64,000 bases of DNA from Stanieria sp964562685 (GCA_964562685.1 CAZLUP010000003.1:1-64000), one strand, 5' to 3'. Positions 25,316 through 34,804 are shown, counted from the first letter of the stretch. A program made the numbers and translations. The notes: generated by a model not told the origin, from the sequence alone.

Positions 25316-25847
25316 TTATTTTCTCCTGTGAATCTAAAAAAAATTTTACCAAAAGCAAGCTCTAACTTGTTAGATCGGCTTTAGTCTAGTCAAACGAATT
25401 CGCAAGCTGATGCAATTTTTTAATCATACCTAAATATTGTTAACATTTGTGATTTTTTATAATTTAACTGCTTACACAACATCAACAACTTATTGAATCA
25501 CCAAAAATAGTAACTAAGTAGGTGGGCAAAATTAATTAGATAGTTGAAAGAGGGAATAGGTAACGACGGGGCTTACAAGCATCGCCAGGTTCACTCGAAT
25601 TGAATTCGAGTGCTTGCCTGGCGACGGATTCCCCGCCTGAATTAAATTCAGGTGACAGCCCCTGGGAAACAGGGAACAGTAAAATACAGAATATGCAAAT
25701 AATTCTGCATAAGTACTTACCTGTCTGCACCAAGTGAAGATGGTCGCAAAATTAGCAAAAATTAAGTAGAGAATTGTTGGTCAATTCTCCACTTTTAACA
25801 ATTCATAACTTTAATTGACCTGTTATGAGGGTAAAAAATTTAATAAT
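25316..25847. other. Intergenic region with nested palindromes
   Basis: The 532-bp spacer between opcA and psbI. At 25555-25665 it holds a strongly structured element: GCCAGGTTCACTCGAATT paired with AATTCGAGTGCTTGCCTGGC (25586-25623), then ATTCAGG-type inverted repeat CCTGAATTAAATTCAGG (25636-25652) and GACAGCCCCT. The latter resembles 45213-45246 (ATTCAAGCCACAGCCCCT), suggesting a shared mobile-element end. An open frame through it looks spurious. Confidence 0.5.
25769..25789 (-). terminator. Possible terminator of the fbp-tal-zwf-opcA cluster
   Basis: An 8-bp stem (GAGAATTG/CAATTCTC, five-base loop) lies 58 bp beyond the opcA stop. On the minus strand it is followed by TACTTAATTTTT, a weak U-rich tract. 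Confidence 0.4.
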
Positions 25848-27206
25848 TTAATCTATTTTCCCTAACTGTAAAATCTGATGAGTCACTGCCATACTTTCTT
25901 CGTACAACATTTCTCGACCCCATCTTCGCAATTGTTGACTGAGTAATTCTTCAGTATTTTGGTCTGATAGTGGTGCTACTTGCTCAATATAACAAGCTTG
26001 TGCGCCTCCTCCAGCTTCCATGCGCATACAACCAGTAGTGCTTGAACATAGTACCGTACAACAGTCTGCATCGCAATTAGTAGAACTGAGACGTAAACTA
26101 ATCAAATCCCCTGGAATCTCGCCCCAATCTGCGGTAGGAATAGCTGCTAATTCTGCCACAATTTCCCATTGTTCATTATCAGTAAATTTGACTCTGCGGA
26201 TCTCATAATCTCCACCTTCGAGTTGATAGGAGATAGGAGTCCAATTTAATCGACTAGCTAGCCAGCCTAAAAACATCAATGCTTGGGATTGATTGCCTTT
26301 TTCATAGTCAATTGTAACTCGGTCTACTTCATAAATAGCGGATCGTCTTTCTGGTGGATCAAAAGCTTCAGCAGTTAATTCTTGCCAAGGAGCTAATCTT
26401 TTCCAATTCAAATCAGCTAAAGCTACCCCTTGTTGCAGTAATTCTCCAACAGCAATTAAATCCGCTTCAGGATGAATAAAACTACTAGAATCAAAGATAA
26501 TACTATCGCTACCACTAATTAAGCGTTTAAACAAAGGATATTCAGGGGCAGGAGTTGCTTTCCACCAAATAAATTTGGGTAAATCGCCGATCATCAACTC
26601 AGAAATCACACCCCCAATGCGTTCCAATGCTTCTGCTGTCCCACTGAGGGTAATATATTCGCAACAGACTAAATTATTAGTACTTTGTTTATTGATCGGA
26701 CAGTAAGCGGAGACTTGAGCAGTTACACCTATGTCGTCTCCAAGAATAGGGATCAGAGTAATGATTCGACAGGGATTAGAAGATGCGATCGCATCTGCCA
26801 TACCTGCACCATCGGAATCAGGGCTGTAGGTAATGGGTGCAGTTTGATTTTCTAGAGTTTGTTTGTCTTGTTGTTTAGCAGAAGCAAATTCTGCCTCTAG
26901 TTTTTGTTTTAATTTTGGACTAGATTTACCAGTAACTTCCATTCCATAGGCTTTCTGGGCAGCTTTGATTGCTGCTTCTGTTCGTGGTCCTGCAATACCA
27001 TCAATCGGACCTGTATAAAACCCTAACGATGCTAATAACTGTTGTGTTCCATCTGGTTCGTAAACTACCAAACTAAAAGTTGCTGCTCTGGTTGCTGCCC
27101 CTTCTTCACTGGTAGAAAGCCAAAGTTGACGCAATTCTGCTTCGATTTCTTCGATAGAAACATCTTTGGGTGCTTGTAAGGAAACAAGTGCTTGTGAAGT
27201 AGCCAT
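25848..27206 (-). CDS. opcA: Glucose-6-phosphate dehydrogenase assembly/redox protein OpcA
   Basis: A 452-residue OpcA protein that activates glucose-6-phosphate dehydrogenase and relays thioredoxin redox signals to it. A peptidoglycan-binding-like segment (LLASLGFYTGPIDGIAGPRT, residues ~57-76) interrupts the N-terminal part, as in other cyanobacteria. The OpcA core includes CPINKQSTNNLVCCEYITLS and PKFIWWKATPAP. The C-terminal part is rich in cysteine (NCDADCCTVLCSSTTGC, ~385-401), fitting redox sensing. It is the last gene of fbp-tal-zwf-opcA. The zwf-opcA gap is widened by repeats. Confidence 0.95.
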   Translation of the reverse strand: MATSQALVSLQAPKDVSIEEIEAELRQLWLSTSEEGAATRAATFSLVVYEPDGTQQLLASLGFYTGPIDGIAGPRTEAAIKAAQKAYGMEVTGKSSPKLKQKLEAEFASAKQQDKQTLENQTAPITYSPDSDGAGMADAIASSNPCRIITLIPILGDDIGVTAQVSAYCPINKQSTNNLVCCEYITLSGTAEALERIGGVISELMIGDLPKFIWWKATPAPEYPLFKRLISGSDSIIFDSSSFIHPEADLIAVGELLQQGVALADLNWKRLAPWQELTAEAFDPPERRSAIYEVDRVTIDYEKGNQSQALMFLGWLASRLNWTPISYQLEGGDYEIRRVKFTDNEQWEIVAELAAIPTADWGEIPGDLISLRLSSTNCDADCCTVLCSSTTGCMRMEAGGGAQACYIEQVAPLSDQNTEELLSQQLRRWGREMLYEESMAVTHQILQLGKID

Positions 27207-27341
27207 AATTTTAATTCTATTTTTTATCCTTTAGTAAATTGATAACTGATAACTGAAATACCTTGGTGTCTTAAAAGTAAAAAACTCTCAAACACCTCGA
27301 CAGAGAATAGGTTTCAGATTTTAGACTGATAACTGATGTAC

Positions 27342-27361
27342 AGACGCGAAATTTCGCGTCT
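27342..27361. repeat. 20-bp perfect palindrome AGACGCGAAATTTCGCGTCT
   Basis: The 20 bases are identical on both strands, with GTAC before and CT after. It belongs to the same family as 6416-6435 and the half-copy 16882-16900. It lies in the zwf-opcA spacer, next to GATAACT heptamers (27240-27254). Confidence 0.8.
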
Positions 27362-27374
27362 CTACTGATAACTG

Positions 27375-28904
27375 TTAAAATCTGCGCCAATGACGACCAT
27401 CGCGTTCAAGTAAAAATTCTGCTTCAGTTGGTTGCCAAGTTCCTGCTTCGTATTGAGGGATTAAACTAGGATCGCTTGGTGCTTCCCATGCATTTAAAAT
27501 CGGAGTAACTACTCGCCAAGCTTCTTCAACTTCATCAGCGCGAGTAAATAAGGTTTGATCTCCTAACATACAATCTAATAACAGGCGATTGTAAGCGTCT
27601 GCTGTTGCCATGCCAAATGAAGAACCGTAGCTAAAATCCATATTAACTGTTCTCGTTCTTAAATCAGGTCCTGGCATTTTGGCTTCAAATTTGAGGGAAA
27701 TACCTTCATTAGGTTGAATTCTCAAACTCAAAACATTAGGATTTGCTTGTTGCGCTGCGGATTTAAAAATCAAGAGAGGAACTTCACGGAAATGAATCGA
27801 AATTTCTGTAACTTTCTTGGGCATTCTTTTACCCGTGCGTAAATAGAAAGGTACTCCTTTCCATCGCCAATTATCTACCAAAAGTTTTAAAGCGACAAAG
27901 GTAGGGGTCGTTGATTTGGGATTGACACCTTCTTCTTCTCGATAGCCTTTGACTGGTTTTCCTTTCATCCAACCTGCACTATATTGACCTCTAATTGCCG
28001 ATCGCTCTAAATTATTAATATCTGCAATATGGGTTGCTTGTAAGACTTTGGTTTTTTCGTTGCGAATGCTATCGGCATCTAGAGCGTTGGGGGCTTCCAT
28101 TGCCGTAATAGCAAATAGTTGCAGGAGATGGTTTTGTACCATATCTCTTAATGCCCCAGAAGATTCGTAATAACCAGCCCTGTCTTCTACCCCAACGGTT
28201 TCGGCTACAGTAATTTGAACATGGTCGACAAATTGACGATTCCAAAGAGGTTCAAAAATAGCATTACCGAAGCGAAATACTAAAATATTTTGAACTGTTT
28301 CTTTGCCTAGATAATGATCGATCCGATAAACTTGTTCTTCTTTACAAGCTTTTTGTACGGCACGATTGAGAGATTTGGCTGTGCTTAAATCTTTACCGAA
28401 GGGTTTCTCAATCACAAGACGATGTTTGATCAGATCTGCCAACATTCCTGTTGCGCCGAGATGTTTTAAAGCTGGTTTGAAAAAGTTTGGCGAGACGGAA
28501 AGATAAAATACCCGATTTCCCCGAGTTCCTCTTTTACCATCTAATTCGGCACAAAAAGCTTTCAGTTTTTCATAGCTTTCTTGTTGATCCATGTTGCCGG
28601 AGCAATAGTATAAACCTTGGGCAAAATCGTTCCAAAGTTCCTCTGAACCAATTCCATCACCGAATTCTTCTACTCCCTGACGAAGCTGTTCGCGGAAATA
28701 TTCATGACTCCAATCTCTTCTAGCTACACCGACGACTGTAATTTCTGGTGGTAGTCTTCTTTCTTTTCTGGACTGATAAATCGCAGGAATTAGCTTTCTT
28801 TGGGTTAAATCCCCCGAAGCCCCAAAAATTACCAAAATTAAGGGTTCAGGGGTTCTTTCTTGTTGTAAACCGACTCTGAGGGGATTTTCTAAGATGGTTA
28901 CCAT
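27375..28904 (-). CDS. zwf: Glucose-6-phosphate 1-dehydrogenase
   Basis: A 509-residue enzyme that makes 6-phosphogluconolactone and NADPH, the entry to the oxidative pentose phosphate pathway. The NADP-binding motif IFGASGDLTQRKLIPA is at residues ~26-41, the active-site signature RIDHYLGKETVQN at ~193-205, with the catalytic histidine in IDHYLGKE. Length is normal. It lies between tal and opcA, whose product activates it. Confidence 0.98.
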   Translation of the reverse strand: MVTILENPLRVGLQQERTPEPLILVIFGASGDLTQRKLIPAIYQSRKERRLPPEITVVGVARRDWSHEYFREQLRQGVEEFGDGIGSEELWNDFAQGLYYCSGNMDQQESYEKLKAFCAELDGKRGTRGNRVFYLSVSPNFFKPALKHLGATGMLADLIKHRLVIEKPFGKDLSTAKSLNRAVQKACKEEQVYRIDHYLGKETVQNILVFRFGNAIFEPLWNRQFVDHVQITVAETVGVEDRAGYYESSGALRDMVQNHLLQLFAITAMEAPNALDADSIRNEKTKVLQATHIADINNLERSAIRGQYSAGWMKGKPVKGYREEEGVNPKSTTPTFVALKLLVDNWRWKGVPFYLRTGKRMPKKVTEISIHFREVPLLIFKSAAQQANPNVLSLRIQPNEGISLKFEAKMPGPDLRTRTVNMDFSYGSSFGMATADAYNRLLLDCMLGDQTLFTRADEVEEAWRVVTPILNAWEAPSDPSLIPQYEAGTWQPTEAEFLLERDGRHWRRF

Positions 28905-28976
28905 TTCCTACTCTTGCTCCTGTGCTGGCTGTAATTGATTTAAGTAGGGCGACAGGAAACCCGCGCCCTCCCGTGA

Positions 28977-30125
28977 CTAAACTGCTGCTAAGTGCTTAAC
29001 TTTGCCTTCTAACGAGGAAATTAACGATTCAAAAGGCTTAATAAACTTATCAATCCCATCATCAAGTAACTCATCCATGACTTCATTGAGATTGATATCT
29101 ACATCAGGATCGGCTAAACTCTCAATCACTTGATAAGCCTGATCGACATTAGTTTCAATGCGGTTGGCAGGATTGCAGTGGTCGGCACAAGCATTAATAG
29201 TTGCAGGAGGCAGAGTATTAACTGTATCTCTCCCGACTAACTCATCGACATACATAACATCGCTGTATTCGGGATTTTTCGTACTGGTGGAAGCCCAGAG
29301 TAAACGCTGTACTTTTGCGCCTTTAGCTGCTAAAGCTTGCCATCTTTCACTACCAAAAATTTCTTTATACTTCTGATAGGCAATTTTGGCATTTGCGATC
29401 GCAACTTTTCCTTTTAATTCCTGTAGTTTGGCTTTTTTCTCTAGTCTGTCTACTCCTTTGAGTTTTTCGTCGAGGCGAGCGTCAATATTACTGTCAATGC
29501 GACTGAGGAAGAAACTGGCTACTGAAGCAATCTTACTAATATCTTCTCCTGCTGCGGAGCGTTTTTCTAAACCACGAATATAAGCCCAAGCTGTTTCAAT
29601 GTAACTATCGACAGAGAATAGTAGAGTAACGTTAACATTGATCCCTTCGCTAATTGCTTGTTCGACGGCTGGTAAACCTTCAGGAGTACCAGGAATTTTG
29701 ATCATGACGTTAGGGCGATTGATAGTAGCAAAGTAACGTCTAGCTTCAGAGATAGTTTTTTCTGTATCTTTGGCAATAGTTGGGGTTACTTCGATACTGA
29801 CATAACCATCTAAACCATTGCTTTTCTCATACACAGGCAGAAGAATATCACAAGCATTACGAATATCTGTAAAAACTAGATTTTCGTAGATGTCTAAAAC
29901 AGATTTACCCTCTTTGATCCCCGCTTCGATATCAGCATCATAAACCTGATTTCCTGCGATCGCTTTTTCAAAAATTGCTGGATTGGAAGTAATACCACAA
30001 ATACCTTTTTCTTCAATGAGTTGTTTTAATTCTCCTGATTCAATCGAAGCACGATTGAGATTGTCCATCCAGATACTTTGACCATATTGGTTTTCAATTT
30101 CTAAAATGTGATTAGTGGCTACCAT
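28977..30125 (-). CDS. tal: Transaldolase
   Basis: A 382-residue transaldolase that transfers dihydroxyacetone units between sugar phosphates. Conserved segments include DNLNRASIESGEL, GICGITSNPAIFEKAI (residues ~36-51), and the Schiff-base lysine region MIKIPGTPEGLPAVEQ (~137-152). The start at 30125 (MVATNHILEIENQYG) was chosen because AAGGAGA lies just upstream; a longer frame begins at 30188 at the fbp stop. It is the second gene of the fbp-tal-zwf-opcA cluster. Confidence 0.95.
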   Translation of the reverse strand: MVATNHILEIENQYGQSIWMDNLNRASIESGELKQLIEEKGICGITSNPAIFEKAIAGNQVYDADIEAGIKEGKSVLDIYENLVFTDIRNACDILLPVYEKSNGLDGYVSIEVTPTIAKDTEKTISEARRYFATINRPNVMIKIPGTPEGLPAVEQAISEGINVNVTLLFSVDSYIETAWAYIRGLEKRSAAGEDISKIASVASFFLSRIDSNIDARLDEKLKGVDRLEKKAKLQELKGKVAIANAKIAYQKYKEIFGSERWQALAAKGAKVQRLLWASTSTKNPEYSDVMYVDELVGRDTVNTLPPATINACADHCNPANRIETNVDQAYQVIESLADPDVDINLNEVMDELLDDGIDKFIKPFESLISSLEGKVKHLAAV

Positions 30126-30188
30126 TATTTTCTCCTTAATTGTTTGTTGCTGATTTGCTGGTTGGTTGTTCTGATAATTAAGAACCAA

Positions 30189-31250
30189 CTAAATTAAACT
30201 GATCCCTTCTGACTTTCTGCGTATCCAATCAGCGATAAAAGATTCTACCAACTCCACGTCTTCCTTACTCCCTATAATCAAAGGAGTTCGGGCGTGTAGT
30301 TTTTTGGGTACTATATCCAACAATCTTTCTGTACCAGTACTTGCTTTACCGTTTGCCTTTTCCATCAAAAAGGCTAAGGGTGCAGATTCATAGAGAAGAC
30401 GTAATTTGCCTTCTGGATTTTTGTCTGTACCTGGATAAAGAAATACGCCCCCTTGCATTAAAATTCGATGAAAATCTCCCACCAACGCTCCGCTGTAACG
30501 AGCGGTATAACCATCATGACGATGGACATAACGAATATATTCTCGAATCGATTCTTCCCATTGCCAATAGTTACCTTCATTGACACTGTATACTGGACCA
30601 TGTTGAGGAATAGTAATATTTTCTTCGGCTAGAATAAATTCTCCTAAACTGGGATCAAGAATAAAAGAATGTACTCCCTTACCTAGAGAATAAACTAAGA
30701 TGGTCGATGGACCGTAAAGAACATAACCCGCAGCAATTTGTTTATCGCCATGTTGTAATAAATCTCTGGCTTGGGGATCGTAATCATCGCCTTCTTGTTG
30801 ACGAATCGAAAAAATTGACCCTACATTGAGATTAATATCCACATTAGAAGAACCATCAATTGGATCGTATAGCAAGGTATATCTACCAATCGGGCAATTT
30901 TCAGGAATGTAGTACGTTTGATCCATTTCTTCTGAAGCCAGCCGACAAACTAAACCACTTTGTTTAAATACCGAAATAAATACCTCATTAGCGTAAACAT
31001 CCATCTTTTTGACGGATTCGCCTTGGACATTAGTTTCTCCAGTAAAACCCAAAGCCCCCGCCATTAAACCTGCACGACTAAGACGACGAGAAATTAGTTT
31101 GGCTGCTAAAGCAATGCGGTTCATAATCGCACTAATATCTTGTGCTTCAGCAGTAAAAGCGGAAAATTGTTGGAGTACGTGTCGAGATAGGGTGGTACAA
31201 TCCCGATCTAGACTGTGTTCTGGGATAAGAATTTGCTCTGGGTTTACCAT
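30189..31250 (-). CDS. fbp: Class I fructose-1,6-bisphosphatase
   Basis: A 353-residue class I FBPase. The metal-binding LYDPIDGSSNVDINLNVGSI motif (residues ~127-146) and the substrate/catalytic region ALVGDFHRILMQGGVFLYPG are intact, and SEEMDQ carries an upstream metal ligand. It works in gluconeogenesis and glycogen breakdown feeding the pentose phosphate pathway. It is the first gene of the cluster; promoter elements must lie in the 480-bp upstream spacer. Confidence 0.97.
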   Translation of the reverse strand: MVNPEQILIPEHSLDRDCTTLSRHVLQQFSAFTAEAQDISAIMNRIALAAKLISRRLSRAGLMAGALGFTGETNVQGESVKKMDVYANEVFISVFKQSGLVCRLASEEMDQTYYIPENCPIGRYTLLYDPIDGSSNVDINLNVGSIFSIRQQEGDDYDPQARDLLQHGDKQIAAGYVLYGPSTILVYSLGKGVHSFILDPSLGEFILAEENITIPQHGPVYSVNEGNYWQWEESIREYIRYVHRHDGYTARYSGALVGDFHRILMQGGVFLYPGTDKNPEGKLRLLYESAPLAFLMEKANGKASTGTERLLDIVPKKLHARTPLIIGSKEDVELVESFIADWIRRKSEGISLI

Positions 31251-31733
31251 GATTGTTAACCTCCGTGGCTTGTTGCGCTGAGTTGCAAGTAAAGCTTGAA
31301 TAATGAGTAAAAATCCCTATATAGGCTAGTTTGTCTCAGTCGCATCCCTCTACTCATCTATCTTAGGGAGGGATTTAACAGCGGAGTAATAAGCTTAAGA
31401 CGAGCTTCAGGTTATGGAGACTTTTGTTATTATCTGCTAAGTTTTCTTTGATGATTCTGTAATGAAAACCACAAATATTTTGTTTAGTTAAGAGTTTGTG
31501 GCTGATTAATAGTTATATTTAGTTGGTTATAGCTAATTGTTAGAAATTCATAAAGAAATTATCAAAAGGCAAAAGGCAAAAGCACGTGGGATATGCTGAG
31601 GTCTCCTCAGCTTATAGAACCACGTAAGAAGGCAAAAGGCAAAAAGTAGAATAATTAATTTTATTACTTGTTCCCTATTCCCTATTTCTTCCTGATAACT
31701 GATAACTGATAACTGAAATGATGAATAGCTTAA
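31251..31733. other. Upstream region of fbp with repeats
   Basis: The 483-bp spacer between fbp and a small conserved gene. It contains AAAAGGC heptamers (from 31564 and 31628) interrupted by an inverted repeat at 31584-31625 (CACGTGG...CCACGT outer arms, GCTGAGG...CCTCAGC inner arms), and three GATAACT heptamers (31693-31713). No gene is seen. Confidence 0.6.
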
Positions 31734-31946
31734 CTATTCAATTGTGATCGACTGAGGTTTATCTTGTTTGCTGTTAGGGTTGGTATTATTGTTCTCAAAA
31801 TTACTAAATCCCTGTTTGTCTAACCAACTGGCGAGAGGTTCTTCATTGAGATTAAGTCGTAAAAGTCCAGAACAAAAACCGCTAGTAAAGGCAAGAGGTT
31901 GTTTCAGTAGTTCTTGAATTACAGGAGATAGTTCGCTTAAAAACAT
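31734..31946 (-). CDS. Conserved small cyanobacterial protein, 70 residues
   Basis: A 70-residue protein. The N-terminal 45 residues (LSPVIQELLKQPLAFTSGFC, then SGLLRLNLNEEPLASWLDKQG) match a pattern conserved in cyanobacteria and similar to plastid UPF0426-type proteins. The C-terminal tail is polar and disordered. The function is unknown. It lies downstream of the FAD oxidoreductase gene on the same strand (51 bp gap). Confidence 0.7.
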   Translation of the reverse strand: MFLSELSPVIQELLKQPLAFTSGFCSGLLRLNLNEEPLASWLDKQGFSNFENNNTNPNSKQDKPQSITIE

Positions 31947-31997
31947 AATCTATCTTTTAGGTAAATTTAAAATTGTCATGCTGTTTTACTTGAAATT

Positions 31998-33128
31998 TTA
32001 ACGCTTTCTCGTCTCTGAAAAGCTATTAATGAATTTTCGGTCAATATAATCTTTGAGATACCATAGTAAGGGAGATTGCCAACCAATTAATCCCCAAGAA
32101 GCGATCGCGTTTTTGTCTCCAGTGCCGATTAAGGCTAAGTAGTTTTTTTGTGGAGTGTAGGTTTTAAGTGGTTGCCCTAAAATTATTCTACGCCAATTTT
32201 TAAATAGTGGGCGACCCTGACGTACGGCAAAGACACCTGCTTTAGGACGCTGATAATTTTGCATAGTTGCTATATCCCCTGTCGCGAAAATATGGGGATG
32301 AGAAACAGATTGAAGAGTATCTTTAACTAAAATAAAACCTCTTTCATCGGTAGTTAAGCCTGAATTCTTAATCCAAGTGGGTGCGGAAGCTTGAGTTACC
32401 CAAAATATATGATTACAATCTACAACTAAACCAGAATCACAAATAATTTGATTGGCTAAAACTTCTTTGACAGTTTCCTGTAAATGGAGTTTAATTCCTC
32501 TTTGAATTAAAATTTTTTCTAAATGATTACTCACCCAATGATTATGATTTGATAAAAGTTTTGCTTCGCGATGAAATAAATGAATTGTAGTTTGATTATT
32601 TTGTTCTTTTTGCAAACGAGCCTGCATATTTAAGGCTAATTCAACTCCTCCCGCACCGCCACCAACAATTGCCAAGGAAGTTGAAACATCTGGATGTTTT
32701 TTAATTGTGATTAATAACTTTTCCCAAGCTTGTAAAAATTGAGGAACAGGTTTGGCAGGAATAGCATATTCTTTAGCTCCAGGTATATTATTTATTTGGG
32801 GAGTGCTACCGATATCAATTGATAAGTAATCGAATTTAATGGGAGAGTTTTGTAAACAAATTACTTGTTGATTATTTAAATCTAAACCCATTGCTTGATC
32901 TATAATTAAATCTGCTCCTGCAAACTCAGATAAATGTCGTAAATTAATATGACTTTCTTGATAAGAATAAAACCCCGCCACATGACCAGGCAACATACCC
33001 GAATAAGGTGTTTGTTCCACATCACTGATTAAAGTAAGTTTTACTCCTGGAATCGGATTTTGCCCAAATAATTTTAAAGCGATCGCATGGCTGTGTCCAC
33101 CACCAATTAAAACTAATTTTTGTGTCAT
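31998..33128 (-). CDS. FAD-dependent pyridine nucleotide-disulfide oxidoreductase
   Basis: A 376-residue type II NADH dehydrogenase-like flavoprotein. The FAD-binding motif KLVLIGGGHSHAIAL is at residues 4-18, the NAD(P) motif SLAIVGGGAGGVELALNM at ~151-168, and the FAD ATGDIATM segment at ~280-287. The GGGHSHA start and PYSGMLPGHVAGFY match the oxidoreductase half of proteins that in many cyanobacteria are fused to a SelD-like selenide/water dikinase domain. That second domain is absent here, so this is a one-domain version. The electron acceptor is unknown. Confidence 0.8.
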   Translation of the reverse strand: MTQKLVLIGGGHSHAIALKLFGQNPIPGVKLTLISDVEQTPYSGMLPGHVAGFYSYQESHINLRHLSEFAGADLIIDQAMGLDLNNQQVICLQNSPIKFDYLSIDIGSTPQINNIPGAKEYAIPAKPVPQFLQAWEKLLITIKKHPDVSTSLAIVGGGAGGVELALNMQARLQKEQNNQTTIHLFHREAKLLSNHNHWVSNHLEKILIQRGIKLHLQETVKEVLANQIICDSGLVVDCNHIFWVTQASAPTWIKNSGLTTDERGFILVKDTLQSVSHPHIFATGDIATMQNYQRPKAGVFAVRQGRPLFKNWRRIILGQPLKTYTPQKNYLALIGTGDKNAIASWGLIGWQSPLLWYLKDYIDRKFINSFSETRKR

Positions 33129-33499
33129 AAATAATTCAAATTATTTAAAGATTTTCAAATTGTTAAATCCTTTTAAATAAAAATTACATTTAAGCAACAA
33201 TCGGTAGTAATTAAACTAATAAACTAATTTTAAAAATTTTTGTTGTTAATAATTAGTGTTCTTTAGTCAGTTATCTAAGAAAAAAATTAGCAGGCTGAAT
33301 ATTTATAGTAATCTTAATTCGCTCCACAAATATTTTGTATTTTAAAATAATACTAATAAAAAAAAATAATGAGATATCTATTTGAGGTCGAAAGTTATAA
33401 GCTCTAAGTCAATTTTAATATATTACTTATAACCTATTACCTATTACCTTTTTTTTATTCAATCTATCTCACTATTAAATTTAATCAGTATAAATAAAA
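33129..33499. other. AT-rich spacer, no features seen
   Basis: A 371-bp stretch, strongly AT-rich, between the oxidoreductase and GTPase genes. Apart from a duplicated ACCTATT heptamer near 33433-33447 I see nothing in it. Confidence 0.4.
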
Positions 33500-34804
33500 T
33501 CAACCTACATTTTTAAACCTTTCTTTAGCAGACTGAAAAGCTTCTCGCATTACTGACTGAATTTTTTCGGGATCAGGTTTTTTGCCACCCATTAAATCTC
33601 CAAAATAAACACAAGCACCTTCACCCAATGCCCAAGTATAAGCAGCAGCCCAAGAAGCAGCAATTACACTACCAAAACCAGGAATAAATTTAATCAATTC
33701 TCTACCCACAGCTTGCGCGACAAAACCACCAGCGATCGCACTAACAATTCCTCCAGCTTGGGATGGGGTGATATTTTGTCCGTATAATTTGCCCAATAAA
33801 CTTACCATTGAGACTTGTAGCGCAGTTAAAACAGGCATCGTCGCAAAAGGAAGAGGTACGGCTGCTAAAGTAGCTGCAATCGTCGAAAATGCCAACAGAT
33901 AACGTCTAGCAACATCTCGATACAAATTGCCGATTTGTTCAGTAGCGGTTTGATCCAATAATTGAGAAATGGCATGAGCTTCTGCTTCAGGCAGTAATTC
34001 TGCGATCGCATCTCTTAAAGCTTCTAAACCGTAAAAAATCGGCTGATATTCATCTTCTTCTAAAGTAAAATCAATCAAAACAGAGTGATCGCATAAATTA
34101 GCAAAAGCTTCTCCAATAGCTGTAAAAGCTCGCTTTACTTCGGCAACATCTGGAGGATACTCAGGATGATTAACTAAATCGGGCGGATAAACCTCGTGGA
34201 GACAGGTCACTGCTAATAAACAGGGAATGTTCGGATATTTTTGGCGTAATTGTTGAGCAATTTGTTTTAAAGTATCAGTCGCAAAATCATTGATTTTAAC
34301 CGTGAGAATTAAAATTTTGGCTCGATTAGTTTCCTGTCGCAAATCTCCAATTAATTCTTCAATAATCGCTTGAGTATCTTGAGCAACATCTCCTAGCCCA
34401 ACCGTATCAGTAAAAATTAATAAAGGTATTTCGCTGGAAGGATAAGCATATTGCTGAGTATGTTGAGTATGGGGGCGAAATCCTTGTCCCACAATTTCAG
34501 CCGACACTCCTGTCAATCCTCGGATAATCGAACTTTTACCTGCTTGTGGTTTACCAATCAGTAAAGCCTCAGTTGTGGGTAATTTGGCTCTAACAGTTTC
34601 TAAAATTTCTGTTACTTGAGCCTCGTCGACATTAAACCATTTAGTAGCAGTTTGAGCAATTTGCTCTAAAGGTAAAGTCTTAACAATTTTTTGCGTTGCC
34701 TCATTCCAAGTATTAGTAACCCAGGCTGCCCAGGCATTGCCATGGAGTTTACGGGAAGATTGAGATTCGTTAGATGATAAATCAGGTTTAGGGGAATCAG
34801 TCAT
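33500..34804 (-). CDS. GTPase with C-terminal membrane-associated (DUF697-like) region
   Basis: A 434-residue protein with a GTP-binding domain: P-loop IGKPQAGKSSIIRGLTG (residues ~78-94) and G3 motif FTDTVGLGD (~127-135). The C-terminal third has hydrophobic helices (FSTIAATLAAVPLPFATMPV, ~290-310) and GGIVSAIAGGFVAQAVGREL, as in YcjF/DUF697 GTPases. The start was set at 34804 (MTDSPKPDLSSNE) because the longer N-terminus is translated repeat (three AATTCTGAATT-like units). It lies 41 bp downstream of the Met-gamma-lyase-like gene on the same strand. Confidence 0.8.
   Translation of the reverse strand: MTDSPKPDLSSNESQSSRKLHGNAWAAWVTNTWNEATQKIVKTLPLEQIAQTATKWFNVDEAQVTEILETVRAKLPTTEALLIGKPQAGKSSIIRGLTGVSAEIVGQGFRPHTQHTQQYAYPSSEIPLLIFTDTVGLGDVAQDTQAIIEELIGDLRQETNRAKILILTVKINDFATDTLKQIAQQLRQKYPNIPCLLAVTCLHEVYPPDLVNHPEYPPDVAEVKRAFTAIGEAFANLCDHSVLIDFTLEEDEYQPIFYGLEALRDAIAELLPEAEAHAISQLLDQTATEQIGNLYRDVARRYLLAFSTIAATLAAVPLPFATMPVLTALQVSMVSLLGKLYGQNITPSQAGGIVSAIAGGFVAQAVGRELIKFIPGFGSVIAASWAAAYTWALGEGACVYFGDLMGGKKPDPEKIQSVMREAFQSAKERFKNVG

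Noticed and set aside
25536..25733. 65-residue minus-strand open frame near opcA
   Set aside because: It translates a palindromic repeat element; no homology recognised.
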